Shown: positions 23,623 through 32,243 of the stretch, piece after piece
Layout: every line of letters starts with the position of its first letter
How positions within the stretch are numbered: position 1 is the first letter of the stretch
From: Treponema sp. J25
GTDB taxonomy: Bacteria > Spirochaetota > Spirochaetia > Treponematales > Breznakiellaceae
Reading direction: 5' to 3'
Assembly: GCF_004343725.1 (NCBI RefSeq)
Contig: NZ_PTQW01000012.1
Coordinates: 62,001-126,000 of the forward strand
DNA length: 64,000 nt
Made by a program: the position numbers and the translations under genes
The notes under the pieces: model-generated
What the model was told of the DNA's origin: nothing
The model's input: the letters and a program-made list of their open reading frames with translations, nothing else
Database searches by the model: none

Positions 23623-25515
23623 TTAGAGGATATTTTTAACCCGCTCTTCTTTTGTCTCTCGCAGGGTCTTACCCTGGACATAATCAAGCATTACTTCTGA
23701 ATCTACAAAACCCGTATCGTATTTGCGGGCCTTAGGAATCGCCTTAAGGGTTTCGTTCCTGTCGCCCCCATCGGCCATAAAGTTATTCACCACAAGACTG
23801 TAGGAACCAGCCAGATTAAGGGGCTTATAGGAACCATCGGCGGAGAGTACCTCTACTTCGCGCACCCGGCTTCCCTTACTATTGTTTACTAACAATTGCA
23901 AGCGAAGACCTGACACATAGAGGTAAGCCGTTTCAGGGCTTTTGGTATAACTGGTAATACAGAAATCGGCCATATCTTCCAGGATATTCACCAGTTCCTG
24001 GCCCGTTATGGTAAGCGTCACTAAGGTGTTAGCAAAGGGCTGGAGTTCGTAAATTTGGGCCACCGAAATATCCCCCGCGGGGAGATCTATGCGCACCCCA
24101 CCGGGATTCATAATTGCCACATCGGCCTTGGTTTTCCAGCGCATGCTATCTGCGATAATAGGGCCCGGTCCCTGGTTGTTTCCCCGTTTCAGCACCTCCG
24201 TGGTAGTGGTAGCAAGTTTTGCCTGGAGCGCCTTAATAGCAGGGCTATAACGGGCAAGTTTTTCAAGCCCCTCCGCTCTGGGGGAAACCAATAGGAAGCG
24301 GGAATCGGCGGTCAATTTGTTCACTAAAGCCGATATCACAGTTCCATAGGAATCGCGAGATGCGGCAGCAGGCTCCTGATTATAGGCTTTCCCATCGTAC
24401 TCAAAAGAGATGTAGCGTCCCTCGGGGGTTCGCTGGAATTGCACCCGCTTTAATTTTCCCTCTTGATCGGGAAGATCATACACTCTGAATCGATCCAGCC
24501 CTGCCACAAAACGGGGTGTTCCCTGGTAGGATGTTATCACCCCCCGTTCATCAAACCGTACATCCAGATCCCCAATAACATAGGCCCATTGCCAACTGGT
24601 AGTCACCAGAACTGGCTCATTTCGGGGTGTAGTAAGCGCGAGAGGATAGGACCCCACAGCATTCAATCCTATATCTTTTGTTTCCCCAAGCAGATAGTGG
24701 GAATGGCCGCCCACAATCACGTCAATGCCAGCGACCTTCTGGGCCAGTTCTTTATCAAGTTCAAAACCTTCGTGGGAAAGAACGATGATTTTGTTGATCC
24801 CCATTTCTTCCAGTTCTTTGATAACCCTTTCAAGGCTGCTTCGAGAATCAAGGAATTTAATGGTAGGTCCGGGGCTCGAAATATCGGGGGTTGAAGAATT
24901 GGCCAGGCCAACGATAGCCACCCGACTTCCGCCAATCTCCCGAATCACATAGGGCTTAATAAGATCCTTCAGTCTTGATTCGGCAGAGAAATCCACATTA
25001 CAGGCCAGAACAGGGAAATTCACCGTTTTGATAAAATCTGCCAGCACCTGGGGCCCCTTATCAAATTCATGATTCCCTACCACCAGGGCATCGAGCTTCA
25101 TGGCATTCAAAAAATCTCCGTCCGCCAGGCCCTTAAATTCGGTAAAATAGAGGGTCCCCTGGAAGGCATCTCCTGCATGGAGAAAAAGGCTGTTTGGCTT
25201 TTGGGCCCGCAGAGTTTCCACCGCCGACCAGAGTCGGGGAAAGCCCCCTAATTCTATAAAGGTGCGCTTTGCCTTGAGTTCCGGGTTCAAGTCCATACGG
25301 AATTCCACAAAGGCGCTCTCCAATTTTGCGTGGGTATCGTTCACATGAAAGATAGAAAGGCTGAGGGGTTTAGCATCAAGATTAGTGCTTGCCACTGACC
25401 CACTACTTGGGCCTCCTTCCTTTTGTCCCAGCTGGGGACCTGAAGCACAGCCGATACATACTACGAAAACAATAGCTAACCACCACCGCAGGCTATACCG
25501 TGGTACCGATTTCAT
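23623..25515 (-). CDS. 5'-nucleotidase/metallophosphatase lipoprotein (UshA-like)
   Basis: A 630-residue two-domain enzyme that removes phosphate from nucleotides outside the inner membrane. The N-terminus has a hydrophobic stretch ending in a lipobox-like VCIGC with the lipid cysteine at residue 23. The metallophosphatase domain carries FHVNDTHAKLES, LHAGDAFQGT, VVGNHEFDKG, LSHEGFELD and VGGHSHYLLG, all metal-ligand motifs. The C-terminal nucleotidase domain holds NPGGVRIDLPAG. It is likely to salvage nucleosides and phosphate. It stands alone, with a 312-base gap upstream. Confidence 0.9.
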   Translation of the reverse strand: MKSVPRYSLRWWLAIVFVVCIGCASGPQLGQKEGGPSSGSVASTNLDAKPLSLSIFHVNDTHAKLESAFVEFRMDLNPELKAKRTFIELGGFPRLWSAVETLRAQKPNSLFLHAGDAFQGTLYFTEFKGLADGDFLNAMKLDALVVGNHEFDKGPQVLADFIKTVNFPVLACNVDFSAESRLKDLIKPYVIREIGGSRVAIVGLANSSTPDISSPGPTIKFLDSRSSLERVIKELEEMGINKIIVLSHEGFELDKELAQKVAGIDVIVGGHSHYLLGETKDIGLNAVGSYPLALTTPRNEPVLVTTSWQWAYVIGDLDVRFDERGVITSYQGTPRFVAGLDRFRVYDLPDQEGKLKRVQFQRTPEGRYISFEYDGKAYNQEPAAASRDSYGTVISALVNKLTADSRFLLVSPRAEGLEKLARYSPAIKALQAKLATTTTEVLKRGNNQGPGPIIADSMRWKTKADVAIMNPGGVRIDLPAGDISVAQIYELQPFANTLVTLTITGQELVNILEDMADFCITSYTKSPETAYLYVSGLRLQLLVNNSKGSRVREVEVLSADGSYKPLNLAGSYSLVVNNFMADGGDRNETLKAIPKARKYDTGFVDSEVMLDYVQGKTLRETKEERVKNIL

Positions 25516-25685
25516 AGACTTCCTCCTTACCCTATGAACAGATTGATATCTCCTAGAAAATATCTGTGCTCATTGTAAATGGTTCATGAAAAAATTACCA
25601 ATATTTGATGAAGAACATCCCCCCCTTGGCCGTGGCGACTACCTTAGAATGCTACTCATCCTTTTATGTTTATTAGTTCCATCCC

Positions 25686-25722
25686 TTGACTTTTGTTGTA
25701 ATGTTGCAATATATTGCAACAT
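25686..25722 (+). promoter_or_regulatory. promoter with a perfect 22-base palindromic operator ahead of the ArsP-like gene
   Basis: A -35 (TTGACT, 25686-25691) and -10 (TATATT, 25710-25715) are 18 bases apart. A perfect 22-base palindrome (half-site ATGTTGCAATA, 25701-25722) covers the -10. Its size and position fit the operator of an ArsR/SmtB-type or TetR-type repressor. No regulator gene is next to it. The rest of the gap 25516-25827 has no gene I can support. Confidence 0.7.
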
Positions 25723-25827
25723 ATACGCAGGGCTTTCTAGAGTCCATAAAAAGGGTGCCTCACGGGATTTTTATATCTCTAAGAGATTGCATCTTCAAAG
25801 CCCGGTTAGCCTATTTTGGAGGTTCTC

Positions 25828-27012
25828 ATGGCACAAAAAAATCTTTCCCCCAACAGGGCCTTGGGCTACATGGTCCTGGTGTTTTTGTTTGCTTATTTTA
25901 TTCCCTTTGACGCTCCCCGGGTGGTCACCGCAATTCAGGAAGCCTTTCTCATGTTAAGTGACTATGCCCAACAGCACGTCCTACTCTGCGTGGTACCCGC
26001 CCTTTTTATTGCGGGGGCCATCACGGTCTTTCTGAATCAACGTTCGGTAATTCGATACCTAGGTCCCTCGGCACCTAAACCCCTGGCCTACGGAGTTGCT
26101 TCGATTTCGGGGGCCATTCTTGCGGTATGTTCCTGCACGGTCCTTCCTCTTTTTAAGGGGATCTACAAGAAGGGCGCCGGCCTCGGCCCTGCCATCGCCT
26201 TTCTCTATTCAGGCCCGGCGATTAATATTCTGGCCATTGTGATGTCCTATAAAGTTTTTGGGTGGAAACTTGGCCTGGCCCGAATGGTGGGGGCCATCCT
26301 CTTTTCAATCGTGATAGGCCTTATCATGCAGTTTTTCTTTCGAAAAGAAGATGAAGCCCGTCTTGCGGATGAACGGATGTTTTCCTATACCAGAGACGAT
26401 GGTGAACGCAGCCTTGGACAAATGGCCGTATACATGCTCTCGATGATAGGTATTCTTGTTTTCGTTAATTGGGCGAGTTCCCAGGGGAATTCTCCCCTCT
26501 GGGATTTCATTTATTCAATTAAGTACTGGATAACCGCAGGGTTCGCCCTTATGTTGGGGTATGCTCTTATCCGGTGGTTCACAAAGGATGATCTCCACAT
26601 CTGGGTAGTAGCAACCCGGGATTTTGCCCTTCAGATTCTTCCCCTTCTCTTTGGGGGAGTCCTCGTCGCGGGCTTTTTATTGGGACGACCAGGCCATGAG
26701 GCGCTCATTCCTTCCCAGTGGGTAAATCGCCTGGTGGGGGGAAATTCCCTGCTAGCCAATTTTTTCGCCGCCCTCGCAGGGGCCTTTATGTATTTTGCAA
26801 CCCTTACGGAGGTTCCCATCGTTCAGGGGCTGTTAGGCAGCGGGATGGGCCAGGGGCCTGCCCTGGCCCTGCTCCTGGCGGGACCATCCCTTTCTTTGCC
26901 TTCCATGCTCGTTATCTGGGGAGAATTGGGGACCAAAAAAACGATTACCTACGTAAGCCTGGTGGTGCTTCTATCCACCCTGGTCGGTTTCGGCTTTGGG
27001 ATGATAGGTTGA
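25828..27012 (+). CDS. ArsP-like permease (DUF318/SO_0444 family)
   Basis: A 394-residue inner-membrane permease with about ten helices. The motif AVCSCTVLPLFKGIYKKGAG (cysteines 101 and 103) near the end of helix 3, and the similar second-half TLTEVPIVQGLLGSGMG, mark the ArsP/DUF318 family. Family members export methylated or organic arsenicals; others are of unknown substrate. I use the ATG at 25828, five bases after GGAGG. The palindromic operator over its promoter suggests induction by its substrate. Metal or metalloid export is plausible, but arsenic specificity is not shown. Confidence 0.82.
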   Translation: MAQKNLSPNRALGYMVLVFLFAYFIPFDAPRVVTAIQEAFLMLSDYAQQHVLLCVVPALFIAGAITVFLNQRSVIRYLGPSAPKPLAYGVASISGAILAVCSCTVLPLFKGIYKKGAGLGPAIAFLYSGPAINILAIVMSYKVFGWKLGLARMVGAILFSIVIGLIMQFFFRKEDEARLADERMFSYTRDDGERSLGQMAVYMLSMIGILVFVNWASSQGNSPLWDFIYSIKYWITAGFALMLGYALIRWFTKDDLHIWVVATRDFALQILPLLFGGVLVAGFLLGRPGHEALIPSQWVNRLVGGNSLLANFFAALAGAFMYFATLTEVPIVQGLLGSGMGQGPALALLLAGPSLSLPSMLVIWGELGTKKTITYVSLVVLLSTLVGFGFGMIG

Positions 27013-27079
27013 AACCTTAATCCCCCCTTTCTGATAAAAATTGTGAGAGGGCATTCCGCATTTACTCAGAACTCCAAGG

Positions 27080-27100
27080 GGGCTGCCTGAGGGGCAGCCC
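27080..27100. other. stem-loop between the ArsP-like gene and sodA
   Basis: Arms GGGCTGCC (27080-27087) and GGCAGCCC (27093-27100) form a strong short hairpin in the space between two convergent genes. Neither strand has a clear T-run after it, so terminator function is only possible. Confidence 0.4.
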
Positions 27101-27145
27101 TCTCTGACAAAAAGACCCGACACAAAAGAACCTACTTACAGTCCC

Positions 27146-27757
27146 TTATCCAGCCTTTTCCAGGAGTTCCCCTACCTTTTCCCAGTTTACCACGTGCCAG
27201 AAGGCATCGATGTATTCGGTTCGCCGATTTTGATATTTCAAGTAGTACGCATGCTCCCATACATCGAGCCCCAGAATCGGGGTTAGTCCTAACGAAAGGG
27301 GCGAATCTTGATTAGGCAGGGATACCAGCTTGAGCCCCCTTTCAGGGGTGAGCACCAGCCATTGCCAGCCACTCCCAAAAAGGTTGGCCGCTCCCTGGGA
27401 GAACTGTTCTTTAAACGAGGTAAAGGACCCAAAGTCTCTCTCTATTAGACGACCGACCTCGCCGCTGGGTTCCTTACTGCCACCGGGAGTAAGGATTTTC
27501 CAGAACAGGCTATGGTTATGGTGGCCCCCTCCATGATTACGCACCGCCTGACGAATCTTTTCGGGAACCGCATCCAGGCGGCGTAGAAGTTCTTCTATGG
27601 TCCACCCCTGGAGTTCCGGAGCCTGTTCTAGCGCCGCATTGAGTTTTGCCACATACGTACCATGATGCTTGTCATGGTGGATTTCCATTGTTTTTGCATC
27701 AATATACGGTTCTAACGCATCGAACGCATAGGGTAATGGGTCTAATACAAAAGCCAT
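27146..27757 (-). CDS. sodA: superoxide dismutase (Fe/Mn)
   Basis: A 203-residue cytoplasmic enzyme that converts superoxide to peroxide and oxygen. The metal ligands are visible: H27 in [10 protein letters not shown], a second histidine in [11 protein letters not shown], and the Asp and His of LDVWEHAYY. The closing [19 protein letters not shown] is typical. Mn or Fe preference cannot be read with certainty. It is monocistronic, with a ribosome binding site GGGAGG and a striking inverted repeat upstream. Its presence indicates exposure to oxygen in an otherwise anaerobic genome. Confidence 0.94.
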   Translation of the reverse strand: MAFVLDPLPYAFDALEPYIDAKTMEIHHDKHHGTYVAKLNAALEQAPELQGWTIEELLRRLDAVPEKIRQAVRNHGGGHHNHSLFWKILTPGGSKEPSGEVGRLIERDFGSFTSFKEQFSQGAANLFGSGWQWLVLTPERGLKLVSLPNQDSPLSLGLTPILGLDVWEHAYYLKYQNRRTEYIDAFWHVVNWEKVGELLEKAG

Positions 27758-27779
27758 ATAAACCTCCCTTCAACATCCT

Positions 27780-27818
27780 GTTGTCTATATATTACTAATT
27801 TTGTAATATATAGACAAC
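27780..27818 (-). promoter_or_regulatory. 16-base inverted repeat in the sodA promoter
   Basis: Perfect 16-base arms (GTTGTCTATATATTAC at 27780-27795 and its complement at 27803-27818) are separated by seven bases. It lies 22 bases upstream of the sodA start codon, next to the ribosome binding site, and contains TATATT that could be the -10 for a weak TTGTTC upstream. It could be a repressor operator or form an RNA hairpin in the leader. Confidence 0.65.
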
Positions 27819-27936
27819 AAAAAATAAATGGAACAATATTTCAAATTTATCACTTTCTTCTGAGTCGATGACCCTTGAGTAAAAGACCAACAGTATAGTA
27901 TGCTTTTACAAAAGACCTTTTTTTGTCGAGGGCACC

Positions 27937-28692
27937 ATGATTCCTATTGGGGACGATAACACCTACCGCTTTCGGACTCCCTATATTACCTGGCTTCTTA
28001 TTGCCATCAATATCGGGATGTTTGTGTTTTTTCAGGGTTTTGGGACTGACGTAGAAACCACCATGGCCTACTCCATGGTGCCTCAGGAAATTCTTACCGG
28101 TAGGGATATCGTCACCGCCCCCAAAGTAGTGGTAGACCGTTGGCGGGGGGAACGGTACACCATTCCGGGACTTGCCCCAACACCGGTTCCCGTCTATCTT
28201 ACGATTCTTATCTCCATGTTTATGCACGGAGGAATCGCCCATATCGCGGGGAACCTTCTGTTCCTTTCAATCTTTGGGGATAACGTGGAGGATCGGCTTG
28301 GGCATATCCGATACCTTATTTTCTATCTGGTAAGCGGGGTGGTTGCCGCGGCGGCCCACATCCTGGTCTGTGTGCTTACCCAGGACGCCCTCCTGACCCC
28401 CACCTTAGGCGCCAGTGGGGCCATTTCAGGAATCATGGGGGCCTATCTCGTCTTGTTCCCCGGCAATCGGGTCCGGGTGCTCCTGTTTAATTTCATACCC
28501 ACCACCGTAAGTGCGGTAGTAGTAATTGGCATGTGGTTTATTTTTCAGCTCATCAATGGGTTAGGATACCTTGGAGGCATGGAAGGCGATGGCGTAGCCT
28601 ATGCAGCCCACATTGGCGGATTCTTATATGGGTTTTTCCGAATCCGTAAATACCTTCCAAAACGAAGACGACCGGTTATCTATTATTATTGA
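27937..28692 (+). CDS. rhomboid-family intramembrane serine protease
   Basis: A 251-residue membrane protease with six or so helices. The catalytic serine is in LGASGAISGIMGAYLVL and the histidine in AHIGGFLYGF. HGGIAHIAGNLLFLSIFG gives the conserved HxxxN oxyanion side. A luminal loop of about 50 residues follows helix 1. The C-terminus is basic. It cuts membrane proteins within their helices; the target is unknown. A second rhomboid gene is at 45224. Confidence 0.9.
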   Translation: MIPIGDDNTYRFRTPYITWLLIAINIGMFVFFQGFGTDVETTMAYSMVPQEILTGRDIVTAPKVVVDRWRGERYTIPGLAPTPVPVYLTILISMFMHGGIAHIAGNLLFLSIFGDNVEDRLGHIRYLIFYLVSGVVAAAAHILVCVLTQDALLTPTLGASGAISGIMGAYLVLFPGNRVRVLLFNFIPTTVSAVVVIGMWFIFQLINGLGYLGGMEGDGVAYAAHIGGFLYGFFRIRKYLPKRRRPVIYYY

Positions 28693-28830
28693 TGATTGAA
28701 AGATTGATATAGTGAGGCGTTATAGATGGCTCACATAAAAGCCCGGGAAACCCAACGGGCAATTCTTACATGAACAAAGGCGTTTTTTAACATCAACGCA
28801 TTACATATACCCATGAAGGGGAGGTTTCCA

Positions 28831-29694
28831 TTGAATAGGATTATCCGAAAAAAACAACTTTCGGCAGAGGTCTTCGAAATTGAGGTAGAAGCTCCTCTTA
28901 TTGCTCAGAACAGGAAGGCCGGTCAGTTTGTGATTGTTCAGATTGATTCCGAATGGGGTGAACGGATACCCCTTACGATTGCTGACGCAGACCCCAAACG
29001 GGGCACCATCACCATGGTTTTTCAGACCGTGGGAGCCAGTACCCATCGGCTGGGCGCCAAGCAGGAAGGAGACTTTGTGGAAAACATCCTGGGGCCCCTG
29101 GGGAACCCTACCCATATTGAACGGTTTGGGCGGGTGGTATGCGTGGGCGGTGGTATTGGGGTGGCACCCCTTCACCCTATTGCCCAGGCAATGAAAGCCG
29201 CGGGGAACTATCTGATAGTGATTATCGGAGCCCGGACAAAGGACCTGGTGATCTTCGAAGACCGCATGCGGGCCATCGCAGACGAACTCATCATCGTTAC
29301 CGATGATGGCTCCTACGGGCGGAAAGCCCTGGTCACAGAGCCATTAAAGGAATACTGCGAAAAAAGCCCGCCCCCCGATCTCGCGGTGGCCATTGGGCCC
29401 CCTATCATGATGAAATTCTGTGCCGAAACAACCCGGCCTTTCAAGGTTCCCACGGTGGTATCCCTTAACACTATCATGATCGACGGAACCGGCATGTGCG
29501 GCGGGTGCCGGGTCAGTGTGGGGGGAGAAACCAAATTCGTTTGTGTGGATGGCCCCGAATTCGATGGGCACCTCGTGGACTTTGATAACATGATGCAGCG
29601 ACTGAGGGCATATAAAGAAAGGGAAGATCAGGATCATCACAAATGCCATCTGGAACTCCAGATTGAACAACTCCCGGCAGGAGGAAGCCGCTAA
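28831..29694 (+). CDS. nfnA: NADH-dependent ferredoxin:NADP oxidoreductase, small subunit NfnA
   Basis: A 287-residue FAD- and 2Fe-2S-containing subunit of the electron-bifurcating transhydrogenase. I choose the TTG at 28831 (NRIIRKKQLS), six bases after AAGGGGAGG, over the ATG at 28813, which lies within the ribosome binding site region. The FAD domain covers residues 1-95 and the NAD domain (VVCVGGGIGVAPLHPIAQA) 95-215. The 2Fe-2S motif is GTGMCGGCRVSV with a following C at FVCVDGPEF. Its stop overlaps the nfnB start (TAATG). The complex links NADH, NADPH and ferredoxin pools. Confidence 0.9.
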   Translation: MNRIIRKKQLSAEVFEIEVEAPLIAQNRKAGQFVIVQIDSEWGERIPLTIADADPKRGTITMVFQTVGASTHRLGAKQEGDFVENILGPLGNPTHIERFGRVVCVGGGIGVAPLHPIAQAMKAAGNYLIVIIGARTKDLVIFEDRMRAIADELIIVTDDGSYGRKALVTEPLKEYCEKSPPPDLAVAIGPPIMMKFCAETTRPFKVPTVVSLNTIMIDGTGMCGGCRVSVGGETKFVCVDGPEFDGHLVDFDNMMQRLRAYKEREDQDHHKCHLELQIEQLPAGGSR

Positions 29695-31193
29695 TGGAAC
29701 ATCACAGTAAAGAACTATTAGATAGACAGGCCCAGACCCTTTTACAGGAACTGCTCGCTAAAAAACAGGCGGGGACCCTTACTCCCCGGGAACGGCTCGC
29801 CATCCCCCCCCAGGAAATGCCCTCTCAGGATCCCCATGAACGGGCCCATAATGTGGAAGAGGTAGCCCTGGGGTACACCGAAGCCCAGGCAAGGCTCGAA
29901 GCAGAACGATGCCTCCAATGCAAGAATGCCCCCTGTGTGAAGGGTTGTCCTGTGCAGGTACCTATTCCCCGGTTTATTGGGGAAATCCAGAAGGGCAACT
30001 TTAAGGCCGCCATTGACGCAATAAAAGAGACCAATCTTCTGCCCGCCGTATGTGGCCGGGTATGTCCCCAGGAAAAACAGTGCCAGCTTGAATGTACCGT
30101 GGGCAAAAGTCTTAAAGACATTAACAAAGCGGTCTCTATCGGCCGGCTCGAGCGTTTTGTGGCCGATTGGGAACGGGAACAGGGACTTGTAACACCACCG
30201 CCGGTAAAGCCAAAGACGGGCAAACGGGTAGCCGTCATAGGTTCCGGCCCCGCGGGCATCACCGTCGCGGCCGACGTGGCCCGAGAAGGCCATGAGGTCG
30301 TCCTCTTTGAGGCCTTCCACAAACCGGGTGGAGTGATGGTCTATGGGATCCCCGAGTTCCGACTCCCCAAAAGGATTGTGGAAGCCGAAATCGAACTCCT
30401 TACCAAAATGGGGGTCCGGATAGAAACCAACTTTCTCGTAGGACGAACCAGGACCCTTCAGCAACTTCTGGAAGAAGATGGTTTTGATGCGGCCTTTGTG
30501 GGTGTCGGGGCAGGGTTGCCGAAATTCCTCGGATGTCCCGGAGAAAACCTCGTGGGGGTCTTCAGCGCCAACGAGTATCTTACCCGGGCTAATCTTATGA
30601 AGGCCTACGACACCAGCCGGGCCGCAACCCCTATCTACAAATCCCGCATCGTAGCAGTGGTGGGTGGGGGCAATGTGGCCATGGATGCGGCCCGCATGGC
30701 CCTGCGCCTCGGGGCAGAACAGGTCCACGTAATATATCGCCGTACCCGGGAAGAAATGCCCGCCCGGGCCGAAGAGGTGGCCCACGCCATAGAAGAAGGG
30801 GTGATATTTAACTTCCTGCGGAACCCTACCCGTATTCTTGGCAACGAACAGGGCCGAGTGGTGGCCATGGAACTCCAGAAATTTGAACTGGGGGAACCCG
30901 ATGCTTCCGGGAGAAGAAGCCCCGTGGCTATTCCTGGCTCGGAATATGTATTCGAGTGTGATACCGTCATCGTTGCCCTGGGGAACGAATCCAATCCGCT
31001 TTTGATAAAAACCACCGAAGGCCTGGCGGTAGATAAAAAAGGTCGCATCTTAGTAGGGGAAGACCAAAAAACCAGCCTGGACCGGGTGTATGCGGGGGGC
31101 GATATCGTGCTGGGCTCTGCCACGGTGATCCTTGCCATGGGCGAAGGGCGAGAAGCCGCCCGGGCCATAAACAAGCTTCTTGCAGAAAAGTAG
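29694..31193 (+). CDS. nfnB: NADH-dependent ferredoxin:NADP oxidoreductase, large subunit NfnB
   Basis: A 499-residue subunit related to the glutamate synthase small chain. The N-terminal Fe-S region has CLQCKNAPCVKGCPVQVP and CGRVCPQEKQCQLECTVGK, then a FAD site (VIGSGPAGITVAADVAREGH) and an NADP site (VVGGGNVAMDAARMALRLGAEQ). With nfnA directly ahead and no glutamate synthase large subunit, NfnB is preferred over GltD. It is the bifurcating partner that reduces NADP with ferredoxin and NADH, or the reverse, supporting biosynthesis. Confidence 0.92.
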   Translation: MEHHSKELLDRQAQTLLQELLAKKQAGTLTPRERLAIPPQEMPSQDPHERAHNVEEVALGYTEAQARLEAERCLQCKNAPCVKGCPVQVPIPRFIGEIQKGNFKAAIDAIKETNLLPAVCGRVCPQEKQCQLECTVGKSLKDINKAVSIGRLERFVADWEREQGLVTPPPVKPKTGKRVAVIGSGPAGITVAADVAREGHEVVLFEAFHKPGGVMVYGIPEFRLPKRIVEAEIELLTKMGVRIETNFLVGRTRTLQQLLEEDGFDAAFVGVGAGLPKFLGCPGENLVGVFSANEYLTRANLMKAYDTSRAATPIYKSRIVAVVGGGNVAMDAARMALRLGAEQVHVIYRRTREEMPARAEEVAHAIEEGVIFNFLRNPTRILGNEQGRVVAMELQKFELGEPDASGRRSPVAIPGSEYVFECDTVIVALGNESNPLLIKTTEGLAVDKKGRILVGEDQKTSLDRVYAGGDIVLGSATVILAMGEGREAARAINKLLAEK

Positions 31194-31207
31194 CAACCGA
31201 CTCTTTC

Positions 31208-31272
31208 AAGAAGGGGGCCCTTCTTTCTCGAAAGGAGAGGGGCCCCTCTCCCCACGGGAAGGGGTGCCCTTC
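31208..31272 (+). terminator. terminator hairpin and GC-rich palindromes after nfnB
   Basis: Three hairpins follow nfnB: arms AAGAAGG/CCTTCTT (31208-31225) followed by a short T/C run, a perfect 18-base palindrome GGAGAGGGG/CCCCTCTCC (31234-31251), and GAAGGG/CCCTTC (31258-31272, approximate). The first is the likely terminator; the others may strengthen it. Confidence 0.5.
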
Positions 31273-31369
31273 TTCCCCGAAAAAAAGAGGGATTTCTCCC
31301 AATGGAAGGCGCCCCATGGTTCATCGAGACAAGCCCTCAGTGAAAGGAAGCAAAAGGATCCCTCATGCT

Positions 31370-31401
31370 AAAAAGGGCCCCCTCCTTCTAAGAAAGGGGC
31401 C
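31370..31401 (-). terminator. terminator of the Crp-like gene
   Basis: On the minus strand the arms GGCCCC and GGGGCC (31401-31396 and 31381-31376) form a hairpin that is followed by CTTTTT. It lies just after the stop of the Crp-like gene. Confidence 0.7.
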
Positions 31402-31413
31402 GCCCCAACAGCA

Positions 31414-32094
31414 TTACCGCACCCCCTGCGAAGTCCGGCGATCGTATTCTTTCACGAAAGCGGGCGGCACAATAATACATTCCTTCGATTGAGCGCTGGT
31501 AGGGGCATAGCTAATAGTCTGGGCCTTTAAAAGACGAAAGAGCTGATTATCAATCTCGTCCAGGGTAATACCCAATTTTGTATTAAGCCAGTTTTTTAAG
31601 TCCAGGACCCGTACTTTGTAACTTCCATCGTGAATTCGTTCGTTAACACGGAGCGCATAATCCACGATACCCCGGTTAATCCGATCCCGGGGGTTAGTGT
31701 TCAACAGATTTTCGATGTGCTCATTGGTTTGCCGGATCCGTTCGGACAGAATTTTGATGATCTTTAAGGCAAATTTCCCATTGGTAAGAATCATGTTTTC
31801 AAAGGCTTCCCGGTTTACTTCCAGAAGGCGTGTGTTTTTTATCGCCACAGCCGTAGCAGATCGGGGCTTGCCGTCAATAAGCGCCATTTCTCCGAAAAAA
31901 TCATTGGGTTCTTCGATCACCTTGATTACCGATTCGGCCCCATTCACTTTAATGCGAAGCTCCACCGCCCCCTGGAGCAGGACGTACATATGTTCTCCCG
32001 GGTCTCCTTCGGTAAAGATTATCTCTCCGTTCTTATAAGTATGGATATTTTCCTGGCCCATAGTATGTAGTATAGTACGGTCCTCTACGGACAC
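31414..32094 (-). CDS. Crp/Fnr-like cyclic-nucleotide-binding regulator
   Basis: A 226-residue protein. The N-terminal cNMP-binding barrel (residues 15-130) contains FTEGDPGEHMYVLLQGAVEL and the phosphate cassette FFGEMALIDGKPRSATA, which keeps the Glu and Arg-Ser used to bind cyclic nucleotide. The C-terminal half (150-215) has a winged-helix shape (LDLKNWLNTKLGITLDEIDN) but a weak match to the standard Crp recognition helix. The frame begins with a GTG at 32094; an internal ATG at 32061 is another option. It is not in an operon. Target genes are unknown. Confidence 0.8.
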   Translation of the reverse strand: MSVEDRTILHTMGQENIHTYKNGEIIFTEGDPGEHMYVLLQGAVELRIKVNGAESVIKVIEEPNDFFGEMALIDGKPRSATAVAIKNTRLLEVNREAFENMILTNGKFALKIIKILSERIRQTNEHIENLLNTNPRDRINRGIVDYALRVNERIHDGSYKVRVLDLKNWLNTKLGITLDEIDNQLFRLLKAQTISYAPTSAQSKECIIVPPAFVKEYDRRTSQGVR

Positions 32095-32243
32095 TCAATA
32101 ATTGGGAGCAAAAAATCACCCTTCCTTCGTATCAGGTTCCACATGGATGGTTACCTCATAGTGGTATTTTTTACTTCCATTGGGAAGCCTCTCTATACTT
32201 TTTTCTTTTCCCCGTGATAGATTCTTTCCCGGGATATTGAACC

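Noticed and set aside
29742-30785. 347-codon frame antisense to nfnB
   Set aside because: It lies wholly inside a well-supported gene and has no family motif. It is explained by codon bias on the other strand.
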